Below, in pieces: positions 25,501 through 29,330 of a DNA stretch of 64,000 nucleotides. Each line of letters begins with the position of its first letter. The first letter of the stretch is position 1. This DNA is from Ypsolopha sequella. Taxonomy: Eukaryota > Arthropoda > Insecta > Lepidoptera > Ypsolophidae. A program made the position numbers and the translations under genes. Under the pieces are notes generated by a model. The model made no database searches and was not told the origin of the DNA. It worked only from the letters and a program-made list of their open reading frames with translations. The stretch covers positions 744,001 through 808,000 of the forward strand of contig OW204012.1 of assembly GCA_934047225.1 (NCBI GenBank), read 5' to 3'.

Positions 25501-28319
25501 TATGCGGTATGGAGAGGATGAGTACTTTATTTGAGCTTATTGAAGGTGGAGGTGTCATGCGATAATATGAGTTCGGTTTGTTCGTAAGTCAAACTTTTTA
25601 GCCATATTGTAAGTTTATTTTTACATTCAAAGTATGACATGGTGTATATATTTAATATTCGGTTTATCTTATTGTAAAGGTAAATTGATTGTGTACCAAA
25701 TTGGTTTTGAGCAAACAAAGTTCTTACTGTAGCGCATTTGATAACTGAATGAGGATTCCGTTTATTGAGAATTTTAGGGTCTATAGATATGTTTTTATGA
25801 ATTCTAAGCACACATTGCAGTATGTATAACTGTCTGACGGTAAGAACATTGGCATCTTTATATAATTTTGTTGTTCTATGTAATTTCTTTTTGCGCAGCA
25901 TTATTTTTAAAATAGTTCAATTTTCAAAATGTTATTTTGAAAATTGAACTATTTTAAAAATATTTTATCAAAATGTTGTTAATTAAAATGTTGTAAATTA
26001 AAATGTTGTAAATCAAAATGTTGTAATTGTTTTTAACAAATTTATCAAAATGTTAATTACATATTACAATTGACGTGACTTCTAAATTATGTAAATGTTG
26101 CTACACGACTGCCTCCGAAAAGGAGTGTATTGTTTTCAGGGTTCATATATGTATTTTTCTTTATTCCATCATATCTACTGAACGCTTTAACCAATTTGGA
26201 CTGGTTAACACTGGGTATAAAAGTATTGAATAAAAATATTAAAAAACACGACTGCCATAATCTCAAAATTAACTTAGTAACGATACCCAGTGCAGTCTGG
26301 AGACATACAAAACACAACATATAAAATGTAGAGCTGTCCCCTGACTGCACTGGGTATCGTTACTAAGTTAATTTTGAGATTATGGCAGTCGTGTTTTTAT
26401 AATTTTTATTATTTATTTTACAGAATATTCTATCTCAAAAAGTCTGTTTGATTATGGTTGTCGTAGTATACGCACTTCTAGTGCGCGTAACTTCTGGAGC
26501 GGTAAAAAACGTGCAACACACACAAAACGTGTACACGTCACTACTACAACCATAGCTATACGTACTTCGTTAGATAGAACCTATGTAGTAATAAATATTA
26601 GAGATGAATTTGTGGATATATTAATAATTTGCAATATTCCGCTAAACACTCTTACCATGCTATTCAAAATGCAGACTCAAGCACCGCCCGCCCTCCCGCA
26701 TAAAACATGCACGAACAAAGCAAGTAGTACGAGCACAAAATGCTATTGCAAATTATTAATATATCCACAAATTCATGATGGACTTCCGCAAAGTAACGCC
26801 TTTTTCAATAAATAATATTAGAGATATTCCGCTCTAAATGCCCGTTCAATCGTCAGGTATCTGCGCGCTCCGGTCTGTGCCGCGCGTCCGTCCACAGTGG
26901 TCGTTCAGCCAGCACCAGTCGCGCTCGCCGCAGCCCTGCGACGCGTACTCGCACGTGAAGGTGCACCGCGTGCCGCCCGCCGCCATGAGGTCGCTGCACG
27001 TAGGGCTGCAGCACCCGCACACTGTTGATAGGTACGTTCAGCTGACACTGGACGGTGAAGGAAAACACTGCGAACTAAACCTACAATCCAGTCCATCTGT
27101 GTATTTAAGTTACGGTGGACCGCCAATACTAACTACAGAGCAGGTCAATCCATCAGCCATCAATATTTGTCGACTACTAGGCATGTGCGTGCCACATTTT
27201 TCTGTTCCTTGTCAACTTGTTCAGCCAGTAGACCGATTGATGGCGGTATATCCATCCCCAATTTCCGACCCTTGTAAAACAGACAGATGACGGACAGCAG
27301 CGTCACTAGTGCGAGGTTTTCGACACCACGCTTACCAGTCTAGCGCTTTTTAGGGCATGCAGGTTTCCATCCATCCATCAGCCTCACACGCTGGGCAGGC
27401 GGGTTGGTGAGCGCGATGCTGAAACACTCGCACCAGCCAGTGACGCCGCTGTCTGTCACCAGTCTGTTTTATATAAGGGCCGGCAATTGGGGATGTTTAT
27501 GTCGTGGCCATATCGTAGAATTGACCATTTCATGATCTGGTTGGCCATGTCGTATTTCTGTTGAAATTAGAGGGTCGTCTCGCTCCGCTCTGCTTCGCTC
27601 GGCTCCCCAAATGTATTTACATGTAAACCTAACACGCTCCTGACTCCGCTTCGCTTCGCTCGTCGTCGCATCTATTTTTTACTTTTGGTGAAAGATTTTT
27701 GATTTCATACTTTACGATCTGCCCAACCAGATCATGAAATGGTCAATTCTACGATGTGGCCACGACATATATACCGCGAGGTCTCAGGCATGGTGGGCCA
27801 CCTGGTTGTGCCTGTTTGAGAACTGTCATCTTACTCTCCCCCGTATAACTTCGGTGGCACCTCTACAGTCGAGGCCGGCATCAACTCTACCACCTGTATT
27901 ATAATATGATTAATACTTGCGATTGTCGGCACTTGGTGAAACATCGTCATAATCTTGATTAAAACACTTGTACTGTTTCACAATATCACTTTTTAATACT
28001 CCAACCGGTTTCGCCTTACGGCATTATCAAGGAAAACTATGTAGTTATTAAATATAATAAACAATAAACAACAAATAAATGTGTAGTTGTTGTTTACATT
28101 GCAGATGGTGAATAATTATTCAATTCAATTATTCAATATTATAAAGTGATATTGTGAAACAGTACAGGTGTTTTTATCAAGATTATGTATTATAATAGTT
28201 TAAATAATCAATGTTATTTCAGGTGCGAACGAATCCGGCTAACGCAGGTAAGGAGAGACCGGCTGCGCCCCAAAACCCAGCCAAAGCCACTAACTAAGCT
28301 AGTCCGACCGATGACGTAA
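4471..28319 (+). CDS. Beta-1,3-galactosyltransferase-like glycosyltransferase (GT31), 7 exons, 591 aa
   Basis: Coding exons 4471-4583, 7096-7271, 7790-8677, 16359-16536, 24802-24950, 26857-27031 and 28223-28319 join in phase with GT/AG introns to 591 residues. Residues 1-61 are an acidic then arginine-rich cytosolic tail. Residues 62-85 are a hydrophobic signal anchor, giving a type II Golgi topology. The GT31 domain shows IAIRETW (157-162), TFLLG (334-338), a DDD metal/UDP-sugar motif at 400-402 (ILKTDDDMYINV) and EDVYITG (496-502). Family members transfer galactose or GlcNAc in beta-1,3 linkage to glycans in the Golgi; the substrate cannot be read here. Usual length is 320-420 residues. The excess is mainly an Asp/Glu/Asn/Lys-rich insert between RETW and FLLG (about 172 residues, against roughly 25-30 expected). 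Sequons N118, N186, N201, N344 and N373 are present. Introns 3 and 4 are swollen by transposons. The last exon is the least certain. Confidence 0.85.
5125..5230 (+). repeat. Dispersed ~105-bp repeat, copy 1 of 3
   Basis: The core tcaacctgtagccac is flanked by acacatgcaaaaagagggcg on the left and acacatctctatt on the right. Copies are at 43750-43860 (inverted) and 54505-54610. No open frame. Similarity across the three copies is clear by eye over about 100 bases, so this is an old short interspersed element or MITE core. Confidence 0.6.
6255..6547 (+). repeat. Lepidopteran-type dispersed repeat (cggaaccct family)
   Basis: It runs from ggggtccgtacccaaaaact through gtccgtccgtctgtcacc and ends cggaaccctacgtgcgcgag, tccgactcgcacttggccgg and a T-run. 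The inverse copy is at 3450-4010, and a partial relation is seen near 34090 (aaggttccgcacccaaaag). I recognise this word set as very common in moth and butterfly genomes. It is non-coding. Confidence 0.6.
7096..7271 (+). CDS. GT31 gene, coding exon 2 (residues 38-96, signal anchor)
   Basis: Acceptor tgctccag (AG 7094-7095) and donor aaag|gtgggt (7272). The frame encodes a Tyr/Arg-rich stem (YDKYRHYAPY), ERRRSPL as positive charges before the membrane, and about 24 hydrophobic residues. This is a classic type II signal anchor. It is GC-rich relative to the introns. Phase 2 in, phase 1 out, matching its neighbours. Confidence 0.8.
7340..7513 (-). pseudogene. LINE reverse transcriptase C-terminal CCHC-like fragment
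   Basis: On the minus strand the sequence reads CGWRTSPACDCGAEVQNVDH and continues IIRECPTRKYNG. This is the C-x-C...H-x4-C segment that closes ORF2 in many insect LINEs, followed by a degraded tail. It lies in intron 2 of the GT31 gene. Too short to name the clade. Confidence 0.7.
7790..8677 (+). CDS. GT31 gene, coding exon 3 (residues 97-392, N-terminal catalytic part plus insert)
   Basis: Acceptor ttatttccag (AG 7788-7789) and donor cgatagcc|gtgagt (8678). The exon contains the first conserved block (LFLLIVVCSS then RRIAIRETWGSYKN), then a long low-complexity region rich in D, E, N, K and Q at about residues 180-328. It resumes with LTFLLGLPPQ, YGDVIQENFVDSYNNLTLKS and WVTNHC, all GT31 landmarks. 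At 888 bp it is by far the largest exon of the gene. Confidence 0.9.
8678..9519. repeat. Start of GT31 intron 3: nested lepidopteran-type retroelement
   Basis: From about 8736 (gcttttgcccgcggcttcgc) to 9485 (attaatattagtgggact) this is a common lepidopteran interspersed repeat. Its core sentence (gcccaatcggttcagta, then tacggcgtaaaggagtaac) occurs twice, at about 9220-9260 and 9385-9422, so it is internally duplicated. A second insertion, beginning with a taag microsatellite at about 8800 and AT-rich to about 9110, lies inside it. Confidence 0.6.
9520..9652 (-). repeat. Left half of a dispersed repeat split by the BEL element
   Basis: The segment from ttcaatgcaagtgctcgtaa to cctttcctatg matches, in reverse complement, one end of the intact copy at 33695-34075. 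The match resumes at 16057. The last five bases (ctatg, 9648-9652) are the target site duplicated by the BEL insertion. Confidence 0.75.
9648..9652. repeat. Target-site duplication of the BEL element, left copy
   Basis: ctatg here is repeated at 16057-16061 directly outside the other LTR. The undisrupted paralogue near 33950 carries one copy of this pentamer (cctatgaacc on the complementary strand), confirming a 5-bp duplication as expected for BEL/Pao integrases. Confidence 0.9.
9653..9898 (-). repeat. 3' LTR of the BEL element
   Basis: 246 bp with tg...ca ends (tgtactgtac ... aattataca as written on the plus strand). No difference from the 15811-16056 LTR was found on reading the two side by side. 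Confidence 0.93.
9899..9909 (-). other. Polypurine tract of the BEL element
   Basis: Read on the minus strand, aggaggcggaa lies immediately before the 3' LTR. This is the usual position and composition of the plus-strand primer tract of an LTR retrotransposon. Confidence 0.75.
10005..11858 (-). CDS. BEL pol, C-terminal part: RNase H end, integrase and C-terminal domain
   Basis: 617 residues open in one frame; the listed start is a continuation, not a genuine initiation site. It opens in the RNase H end (HAWTDSSVVLAWL). It then carries the integrase HHCC zinc segment (DAHEKTLHGG ... CVRHCIKC) and the DDE core with GVDYAGPF, SDNGTNFVGA and HSPNFGGLWEAGVKS. It closes with the RRWQLTKRMVQDFWRRW segment typical of BEL/Pao C-termini. 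The integrase would join element DNA to the host chromosome. All core residues appear present. It is separated from the upstream RT frame by a frame change near 11860. Confidence 0.9.
   Translation of the reverse strand: MEIQKDHVHAWTDSSVVLAWLSSHPNRWKTFVANRVSEILQLYDRSYWSHVKSKDNPADAVSRGVSPTELTDLQLWKQGPDWLLNKEISYSPLPENGQTGLDTEQEMKSVKLCGSTTIDNREHELFDRFSSLRKLVRVVAFCRRFYELIHTKPKPTYPTWLTSEELQKVLKFCIIECQKHYFGIEIDDLTKSGTVSKKSKLASLNPIIDADGILRVGGRLQKAQILESRKHPILIPEKSRFTELIIKDAHEKTLHGGPQLMVNYIRTKYWVLKVKNLAKLCVRHCIKCLRYSARANQPLMGQLPEARTSPSRPFCRSGVDYAGPFAIRTTKGRGHHATKGYICLFICMATRAIHLEAVSDMTSEGFIAAFRRFVARRGHCEDLWSDNGTNFVGADRELKSLLVNEKSTVASEIVECLANNGTTWHRIPAHSPNFGGLWEAGVKSTKHHLKRVIGESTLTFEEFTTVLAQIEACLNSRPISKMSENLEDPFPLTPGHFLVGEPLVLIPDSNYEKSNVTNLRRWQLTKRMVQDFWRRWSREYLSQFYHRYKWNQQTPEPKIGDVVLVMEDDLPPAKWLYGIIIEKHSGLDKVTRVVSLRCKNNVIKRPVSKLCILPVTD
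11755..12519 (-). CDS. BEL pol, middle part: RT thumb and RNase H start
   Basis: 254 residues in a frame different from both flanking parts. It includes the RT connection (GGFQLQKWMSNSQEL, VLGLTWNNKTDQF) and KRKVISDISRLFDPLGWIGP, a hallmark of BEL/Pao polymerases, then the start of RNase H (ELHGFSDASCEAYAAVVY). It reads out of frame after about 11860, where the continuing protein (HAWTDSS) is in another frame. Together with the flanking frames this is one broken pol gene. Confidence 0.88.
   Translation of the reverse strand: MNELMSKGGFQLQKWMSNSQELMEEIGQTVTKEEKLHVGLEKGIQKVLGLTWNNKTDQFEYSLQILPLNTPVTKRKVISDISRLFDPLGWIGPIIIRAKIFIQKLWISGIGWDQELPPQLLQEWLSYRSELSQVTTFSIPRWIHMSLDDGVIELHGFSDASCEAYAAVVYSRVVDKNGKVQISLITSKTRVSPIKQISIPRLELFGAQLLARLLHEVAEIIGDTKGSCSCLDRFFSCVGVVEQSSKPLEDVCGQ
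12579..15191 (-). CDS. BEL gag-protease-RT (N-terminal part), 870 aa
   Basis: ATG 15191 opens 870 residues. Residues about 1-115 are gag-like with coiled-coil character. About 118-270 match the DUF1759-type gag domain (LPTFSGKYLEWPTFRDL). Three zinc-knuckle-like CxxC clusters occur near 325-380 (CQFCQGNH, CFNCLGINH, CRICKRKHH). A DUF1758-type aspartic protease has DQGSQASFI near 460. The RT domain starts near 720 with KLRIVYDAS, and its first catalytic Asp is in CLVADIVKMYRQV. The frame stops at 12579, just before the second catalytic box (LIDDLMTG), which is read one frame over. Gag and pol are fused in one frame, as usual for BEL. Confidence 0.92.
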   Translation of the reverse strand: MESLIKLQSHYLENVSKAKSNFLKSPKERITVSYVETRLEALEKVWQCFFETHNKIVCEYDADYSKSNYCKSSAYDSMEELYMDYKCCLKEKLEQLKDKNRNSSSASEVRLAHDSNPIKLPKIVLPTFSGKYLEWPTFRDLYETLIHKNASLADVQKLHYLKSHLTDEAEQLVRHIPITEANYEQCWELLTKRYSNKRYISNCILNRLLSQKQLSVESSYGIKQLLDTTCECLNALSNIGVNVASWDILIIHLIAHKLDSETRKQWESKVCELSDELPTLALFKEFLEHKFRSLEFLDPKTKPRVYTNIAKTAVHVASINDDVKCQFCQGNHKIANCKEFAKEEYDSRHNFVQTNRLCFNCLGINHPVFSCRQTARCRICKRKHHSLLHPKEFLTSPTNNSASGDKAVVAVSTTATLEESKNVVACFSNTSSQVLLATALVRVESETGDSKSTLKCLLDQGSQASFITESAVQALGLQKLPNKISVTGVGGQEGTLDSKAFVAIKLQSIHDPRFTVVVKAHVLRKLTTLLPAKKVVIPFWPELTNMKLADPKFNLPNKVDLLLGAEVYCQILEEGLIKGPPGCPVAQKTKLGWILSGQCISGEENESKSIVSLHTQIDDNELLRKFWELEAESFSAKKILTQEEQRCEDIFMTTTKRDETGRYIVKLPFRDEDPKCKQGKTEQIATKRFQMLEKRFSKDEKYKEQYANVMKECLDLGHMELVPEDQRRKADAVYLPHHGVTREDKITTKLRIVYDASCVGVNGVSLNNDLLVGPNLQLDLRHIVMKWRKHKICLVADIVKMYRQVKVTKEDSDFQRVVWRDEHGVLQHYRMLRITFGIASAPYLAVRVLHQIAQDEGQKYELAAEKVLTD
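15192..15810 (-). other. BEL 5' leader with candidate primer-binding site
   Basis: Untranslated leader between the 5' LTR and the gag ATG. Immediately inside the LTR the minus strand reads tggtcctatcgaagcgg. A TGG start directly after the LTR is the usual mark of a tRNA primer-binding site. I cannot name the priming tRNA with confidence. Confidence 0.55.
15811..16056 (-). repeat. 5' LTR of the BEL element
   Basis: 246 bp, no difference found from the 9653-9898 LTR. It is followed by the second ctatg target duplication (16057-16061). Confidence 0.93.
16057..16313 (-). repeat. Right half of the dispersed repeat split by the BEL element
   Basis: It continues the match to 33695-34075 (inverted) from ctatgtactataaatgtt through cactcgctacgctcgtgttt to gcccttgtagcataaactac. 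The palindrome-rich segment around 16190-16300 (gcgcaataaattactcggtt ... cgtaatttattccttttcgc) is shared by both copies. Confidence 0.75.
16359..16536 (+). CDS. GT31 gene, coding exon 4 (DDD motif, residues 393-452)
   Basis: Acceptor tatattccag (AG 16357-16358) and donor aagtg|gtgagt (16537). It encodes LRYILKTDDDMYINVPSL, holding the metal-binding Asp triplet (400-402), then a charged stretch (EHERREGRAGDEY) and VLMGDLIHGAKPV. Phase 1 in, phase 2 out. It lies 300 bases past the BEL element, so splicing must skip about 7.7 kb of intron. Confidence 0.93.
16556..17047 (-). repeat. LINE 3'-tail/fold-back composite in GT31 intron 4
   Basis: About 53-bp inverted ends (aagtttcttgcccttcttct near 16560; its complement agaagaagggcaagaaactt near 17025) enclose an AT-rich body. 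The body starts with a tandem ttcaaattcaaa tract and includes a GC-rich block (ataccggagacccgggcagg). The tract followed by tagtttatttt looks like an inverted LINE poly-A end. Confidence 0.5.
17252..17675. repeat. TTAA-flanked MITE (piggyBac-like), copy 1 of 3
   Basis: The ends are ttaaggcgata and tatcgccttaa, so inverted repeats are directly flanked by TTAA at both sides. An internal block near 17590-17640 (tccgtcccactcgcactgag, ttttttcgcatatggagta) is shared with the copies at 36816-37227 and 62693-63115. TTAA duplication is the signature of piggyBac-type transposition. There is no open frame, so it would depend on a transposase elsewhere. Confidence 0.6.
17677..17813. repeat. Small inverted-repeat element
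   Basis: About 23-bp arms (cacgtgtgattgctgttgac at left, gtcaacaacaatcacacgtg at right) around a 90-base centre. It touches the TTAA MITE on one side and lies 55 bp before the mariner-like element. Confidence 0.6.
17869..19891 (+). mobile_element. Complete mariner-like (DD41D) DNA transposon, 2023 bp
   Basis: Bounded by TA dinucleotides (17867-17868, 19892-19893) with inverted ends beginning caggttgataatga and matching for about 34 bp with a few mismatches. It encodes an uninterrupted transposase (18197-19291) with 328 bp of 5' and 600 bp of 3' non-coding sequence. Structure and TA target site are as expected for the Tc1/mariner superfamily. Everything needed for mobility appears present, so it may be active or only recently silenced. 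Confidence 0.9.
18197..19291 (+). CDS. Mariner-superfamily transposase, DD41D type, 364 aa
   Basis: The N-terminal about 120 residues form paired helix-turn-helix-like segments (YYEMVRVYILSGENLYRAR; DAAQRFEISQPTVWKLLH) that would bind the inverted ends. The RNase-H-fold catalytic core shows WTDES (D162), FQQDGAPPHY (D253) and ARSPDLTPCDFFLWG (D295). Exactly 41 residues lie between the second and third Asp, hence DD41D rather than mariner DD34D or Tc1 DD34E. The frame is intact from ATG to TAA, with no stops or shifts. An alternative start two codons on (MYSSREY) is possible. It would excise and insert the element at TA sites in the nucleus. It is independent of the host GT31 gene in whose intron 4 it sits, on the same strand. 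Confidence 0.93.
   Translation: MPMYSSREYYEMVRVYILSGENLYRARTLYEEESIPRLRAQGLVNATVPHRQTILAVNQRLLDYGQFTVPSHAQGAGAPRLAIEVEDAVFDFFERHPRASTRDAAQRFEISQPTVWKLLHYAGLHAYHFQTVQHLHEADAQNRRTFCEWFLQNQNKNILWTDESMFTRVGLYNCHNEHWWSYRNPHMIREHHHQVRFSVNVWAGIIGDKVLGPYFIEERLTGGTYLDMLRGVIADYLEDVPLAYLHDFYFQQDGAPPHYAQQVREYLNEEYGDRWIGRAGPVAWPARSPDLTPCDFFLWGEIKRRVYSEESQSREELKDRIISAFNAVKSDFVVLRKLRRNAVKRARLCLERNGLHFEQLLKYS
19894..20665. other. GT31 intron 4 spacer without a recognised gene
   Basis: AT-rich apart from a GC-rich stretch at about 20100-20260 (gccgaccagtttcagcagat ... ctgggcgag). This faintly resembles the accggtttcgcc fold-back family but has no visible partner arm. No coding signal. Confidence 0.4.
20674..24652. 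mobile_element. hAT-type non-autonomous transposon carrying a minisatellite, 3979 bp
   Basis: The ends are inverted repeats: caggggtccccaaacttttt at left and, complemented, caggggtctccaaactatgg at right. They are flanked by a perfect 8-bp duplication, ttctagac (20666-20673 and 24653-24660). Eight-bp duplications with CAGGGGTC-type ends fit the hAT superfamily. Only about 130 bp at the left and 306 bp at the right are ordinary sequence; the rest is the 67-bp tandem array. No transposase is encoded. It lies in intron 4 of the GT31 gene. Confidence 0.88.
20804..24346 (+). repeat. Minisatellite: ~53 tandem copies of a 67-bp unit
   Basis: The unit starts ctagccggccagtgagatat, continues atattgtgcagggcgcagga and gtgtactccgcttcgttcgt and ends ataggaa, at 67 bp (starts 20804, 20871, 20938...). 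3543 bp/67 gives 52.9 copies; the last is cut at cgttcg. Units are nearly identical, differing mainly at three sites: ccggCcag/ccggTcag, atatAtatt/atatCtatt and gctTcg/gctCcg. Sixty-seven is not a multiple of three, and stop codons occur in the reading frames, so it is not coding. There are no unique spacers, so it is not CRISPR. Each unit contains ggagt/actcc, a possible small hairpin. Confidence 0.98.
24653..24748 (+). repeat. Short tandem repeat next to the hAT target site
   Basis: ttctagacgaacg is repeated three times at about 40-45 bp spacing, with ctttatcctaagtcgtatcg between. The first copy contains the right-hand target duplication of the hAT element. No function is evident. Confidence 0.7.
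24749..24801 (-). repeat. tRNA-derived SINE fragment abutting an exon
   Basis: On the minus strand the sequence has the Pol III B-box-like word ggttcaaatccgg preceded by ataggtcgct and followed by ctgggaggaccac, as in tRNA-derived SINEs. It runs directly up to the acceptor of GT31 exon 5 (cgtttgcag, AG 24800-24801). The acceptor and its weak pyrimidine tract may therefore derive from the repeat. Confidence 0.45.
24802..24950 (+). CDS. GT31 gene, coding exon 5 (EDVYITG motif, residues 453-502)
   Basis: Acceptor tttgcag (AG 24800-24801) and donor atcaccg|gtgagt (24951). It encodes FSPRYMYGGRVYPRYLSGTG, then YALSLPAARALYRAAL, then TPYFHLEDVYITG. This is the conserved C-terminal half of the GT31 fold, with the acidic ED pair (496-497) that follows the sugar-nucleotide pocket. 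Very GC-rich against the introns. Phase 2 in, phase 1 out. Confidence 0.93.
25070..25910 (-). pseudogene. LINE relic, minus strand (RT C-terminus and 3' tail)
   Basis: A minus-strand frame (25527-25901) encodes about 120 residues typical of the C-terminal helices of Jockey-like RT: LTVRQLYILQCVLRIHKN, RNPHSVIKCATVRTLFAQNQ, FGTQSIYLYNKINRIL. The 3' region continues to a poly-A-type end at about 25070-25095 (a-rich on the plus strand before tttatttactttac). It is 5'-truncated, so dead on arrival. Confidence 0.7.
25907..25967. repeat. Short perfect hairpin
   Basis: aaaatagttcaattttcaaa is followed after a short centre by its reverse complement tttgaaaattgaactatttt. It sits at the 5' truncation edge of the LINE relic. 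Confidence 0.7.
26243..26397. repeat. Fold-back element with ~55-bp perfect arms
   Basis: Arms 26243-26296 and 26343-26397 are exact reverse complements as read (aacacgactgccataatctc ... cgatacccagtgcagtc). The loop is about 46 bp. The perfect match suggests a young element or an active inversion intermediate. Confidence 0.8.
26430..26560. repeat. Inverted-repeat element related to 55210-55345
   Basis: It contains gattatggttgtcgtagtat near the left and actactacaaccatagctat near the right. The copy at 55210-55345 shares the order ctatggttgtagtagtgcgt, ctagtgtgcgtaacctctg, gcgctacaaaacgcacacac. Non-coding MITE-like pair. Confidence 0.6.
26608..26775. repeat. Inverted-repeat MITE with ~32-bp arms
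   Basis: tgaatttgtggatatattaa at the left and ttaatatatccacaaattca at the right are perfect reverse complements. The match continues over taatttgcaata. The centre is GC-richer (caccgcccgccctcccgc). It ends 80 bp before GT31 exon 6. Confidence 0.75.
26857..27031 (+). CDS. GT31 gene, coding exon 6 (residues 503-559)
   Basis: Acceptor aatcgtcag (AG 26855-26856) and donor gttgatag|gtacgt (27032). It encodes ICALRSVPRVRPQWSFSQHQ, then SHVKVHRVPPAAMRSLHVGL and QHPHTVDR. It directly follows the EDVYITG block, as the C-terminal end of GT31 enzymes does. GC-rich with arginine. If unspliced, the frame would run on to a stop at 27288-27290, a possible alternative C-terminus. Confidence 0.85.
27230..27510. 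repeat. Fold-back element, related to 49870-50000
   Basis: gatggcggtatatccatccc, caatttccgacccttg and cagcagcgtcactagtgcga at the left pair with cactcgcaccagccagtgac, gccgctgtctgtcaccagtc and ccggcaattggggatg at the right. The single-arm relative at 49870-50000 reads gatggcggtatatccatccc and cggcgtcactggtgcgaggg. Confidence 0.65.
27497..27772. repeat. Inverted-repeat element with ~50-bp ends
   Basis: The left end (tgtcgtggccatatcgtaga, ttgaccatttcatgatctgg) is the complement of the right end (ccagatcatgaaatggtcaa, ttctacgatgtggccacgac). The centre carries gctccgctctgcttcgctcg-type words. A relative lies at 36060-36250. It overlaps the previous fold-back by a few bases at the gatgtttatgtcg junction. 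Confidence 0.7.
27775..27905. repeat. Repeat shared (inverted) with 49745-49870
   Basis: ctcaggcatggtgggccacc, tactctcccccg and gaggccggcatcaactctac match, in reverse complement, ggtagagctgatgccgggct, cgggggagagtaagaggaca and ggtccaccatgcctggga at 49745-49870. Non-coding. Confidence 0.6.
27960..28195. repeat. Fold-back element of the accggtttcgcc family
   Basis: cttgtactgtttcacaatat, cactttttaatactccaacc and ggtttcgcc at the left; the right arm reads aaagtgatattgtgaaacag and tacaggtgttttt. The outer arms pair over about 35 bp. Its right edge is only about 25 bp upstream of the acceptor of GT31 exon 7. Confidence 0.65.
28223..28319 (+). CDS. GT31 gene, terminal coding exon 7 (residues 560-591)
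   Basis: Acceptor tgttatttcag (AG 28221-28222). Joined in phase 2 it reads RCERIRLTQVRRDRLRPK and then a Lys/Pro-rich tail to TAA 28317-28319. A short basic tail with a Cys directly after the last conserved block is plausible for this family, but there is no strong motif. A donor-like aacgcag|gtaagg at 28248 leaves room for a further exon. I rate this exon as likely, not certain. Confidence 0.6.
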
Positions 28320-28640
28320 TACCCACACTCTCTACTAACTCGCTCTGGTGGGGAACTCTGCGCCTTTATCAGTACCTCGTTCTTAGCTGTATCGGACCAT
28401 AGACCGGCCGGGTGAGTCGTCGCCCGCGACGCGTCAGGGGCGCGGGGAGGGCTTATGTTGAACTGAGAGAGTGCCATCCGCCCGCTCGCCGCGCGAGTCC
28501 CTGTAACGACGCGGGCGAGGACTTGCTTATCCGGGTTGTCTATGGGTTTAGTGTAGCCCGCGTAGGTTATTTGTACATTTAATGGTCGTTGTACTCCCTC
28601 GCTATGAATGGGACCGAGCTATGCTTGCGATTGTCGGCAC
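28320..28640. other. GT31 3' flank with a GC-rich dispersed repeat
   Basis: About 28428-28560 is GC-rich (cgtcaggggcgcggggaggg ... gacgcgggcgaggacttgct, tatccgg) and matches 39570-39712 closely. It may form part of the 3' UTR. No poly-A signal stands out nearby. Confidence 0.5.
28428..28560 (+). repeat. GC-rich dispersed repeat, copy 1
   Basis: Shares ctacaggggcgcggggtggg-like and ccgacgcgggcgaggacttg, cttatccgg with 39570-39712, with the cgcccgct/ccgcgcga words in the same order. It is unusual in this AT-rich neighbourhood. No open frame is conserved between the copies. Confidence 0.65.
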
Positions 28641-29330
28641 TTGGTGAAATATCATCAACATCTTGATAAAAACACGTGTACTGTTTCATAATATAATTTC
28701 ACTATATGGTAACTCCAACCGGTTTCGCCTCACGTCATCATCAAGGGACAACATCATCCATCAGCCCGTGTTCGTCCACTGCTGGACATAGGCCTCCCTT
28801 GGCGGTCCTCAGTCATCCTCATCCAGCCGCCACCCGCAACGTCCTTAAGATCGTCAGTCCAGCGGGCACGAGGGCGGCCTACGCTGCGCTTTGCTGTACG
28901 CGGTCTCCATTCCAATGCTTTACGGTCCCAACGGTTATCACGTCGGCGACAAATATGGCCAGTCCACTGCCACTTCAACTTACTATGCTATGTCGATCAC
29001 CTTCGATCTCTGACGGATATCTTCGTTTCGGATTTTATCCATCAGAGATATCCTAAGCATAGCCCGCTCCATATCTCGTTGAGCGACCTTAAATCGGTGG
29101 ATCAAGCCTTTGGTAACAACCAAAGTTGTTGTTGGGGACAACGGGAAACTTTTAAATATAAGGATTAATATTATACATTGCTGTAAATAACAATTAGTAT
29201 TAATCCTTATATTTAGTAGCTTCCTCTTGTTCCTTGATGATGCCGTGAGGCGAATCCGGTTGGAGTTACCATGTAGTGACTTTATATTGTGAAACTGTAC
29301 ATATGTTTTTATTAAGATGAGACGGGCTCT
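28640..29330. repeat. Fold-back of the accggtttcgcc family, interrupted by an RTE LINE fragment
   Basis: The left arm (cttgataaaaacacgtgtac, tgtttcataat, ggtaactccaaccggtttcg, cctcacgtcatcatcaaggg) pairs with the right arm at 29220-29330 (ccttgatgatgccgtgaggc, gaatccggttggagttacca, attgtgaaactgtacatatg). Between them lies the RTE-type fragment 28749-29150, so the fold-back predates that insertion. Confidence 0.7.
28749..29150 (-). pseudogene. RTE-type LINE 3' fragment (ORF2 C-terminus)
   Basis: On the minus strand, 28978-28754 reads KWQWTGHICRRRDNRWDRKA, LEWRPRTAKRSVGRPRARWT, DDLKDVAGGGWMRMTEDR. This is the well-known C-terminal segment of RTE-like endonuclease-reverse transcriptase proteins of insects. 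Upstream sequence (RDMERAMLRISLMDKIRNED, IRQRSKVIDIA) continues the same protein in another frame. It ends in aggcctatgtccagcagtgg, the usual 3' word of these elements. Confidence 0.85.

Larger units (their letters stand above)
24951..26856. other. GT31 intron 5, filled by repeats
   Basis: It holds a minus-strand LINE relic (25070-25910), a hairpin (25907-25967), a long fold-back (26243-26397) and two inverted-repeat elements (26430-26560, 26608-26775). A tgtgtg microsatellite occurs near 25320-25390 and tandem aaaatgttgta-like repeats near 25970-26050. Confidence 0.6.
27032..28222. other. GT31 intron 6, built almost entirely of inverted repeats
   Basis: Four elements sit edge to edge: 27230-27510, 27497-27772, 27775-27905 and 27960-28195. 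They leave about 200 bp of plain sequence after exon 6 and about 25 bp before exon 7. Confidence 0.6.

Noticed and set aside
27032..27290. Read-through of exon 6 as the main C-terminus of the GT31 enzyme
   Set aside because: A strong donor (ag|gtacgt) and an in-phase downstream exon with a good acceptor are better supported; the read-through soon enters a fold-back repeat. Kept only as a possible alternative.
28214..28477. Minus-strand 87-codon frame as a gene
   Set aside because: It is antisense to the terminal GT31 exon and to a GC-rich repeat, with no motif.
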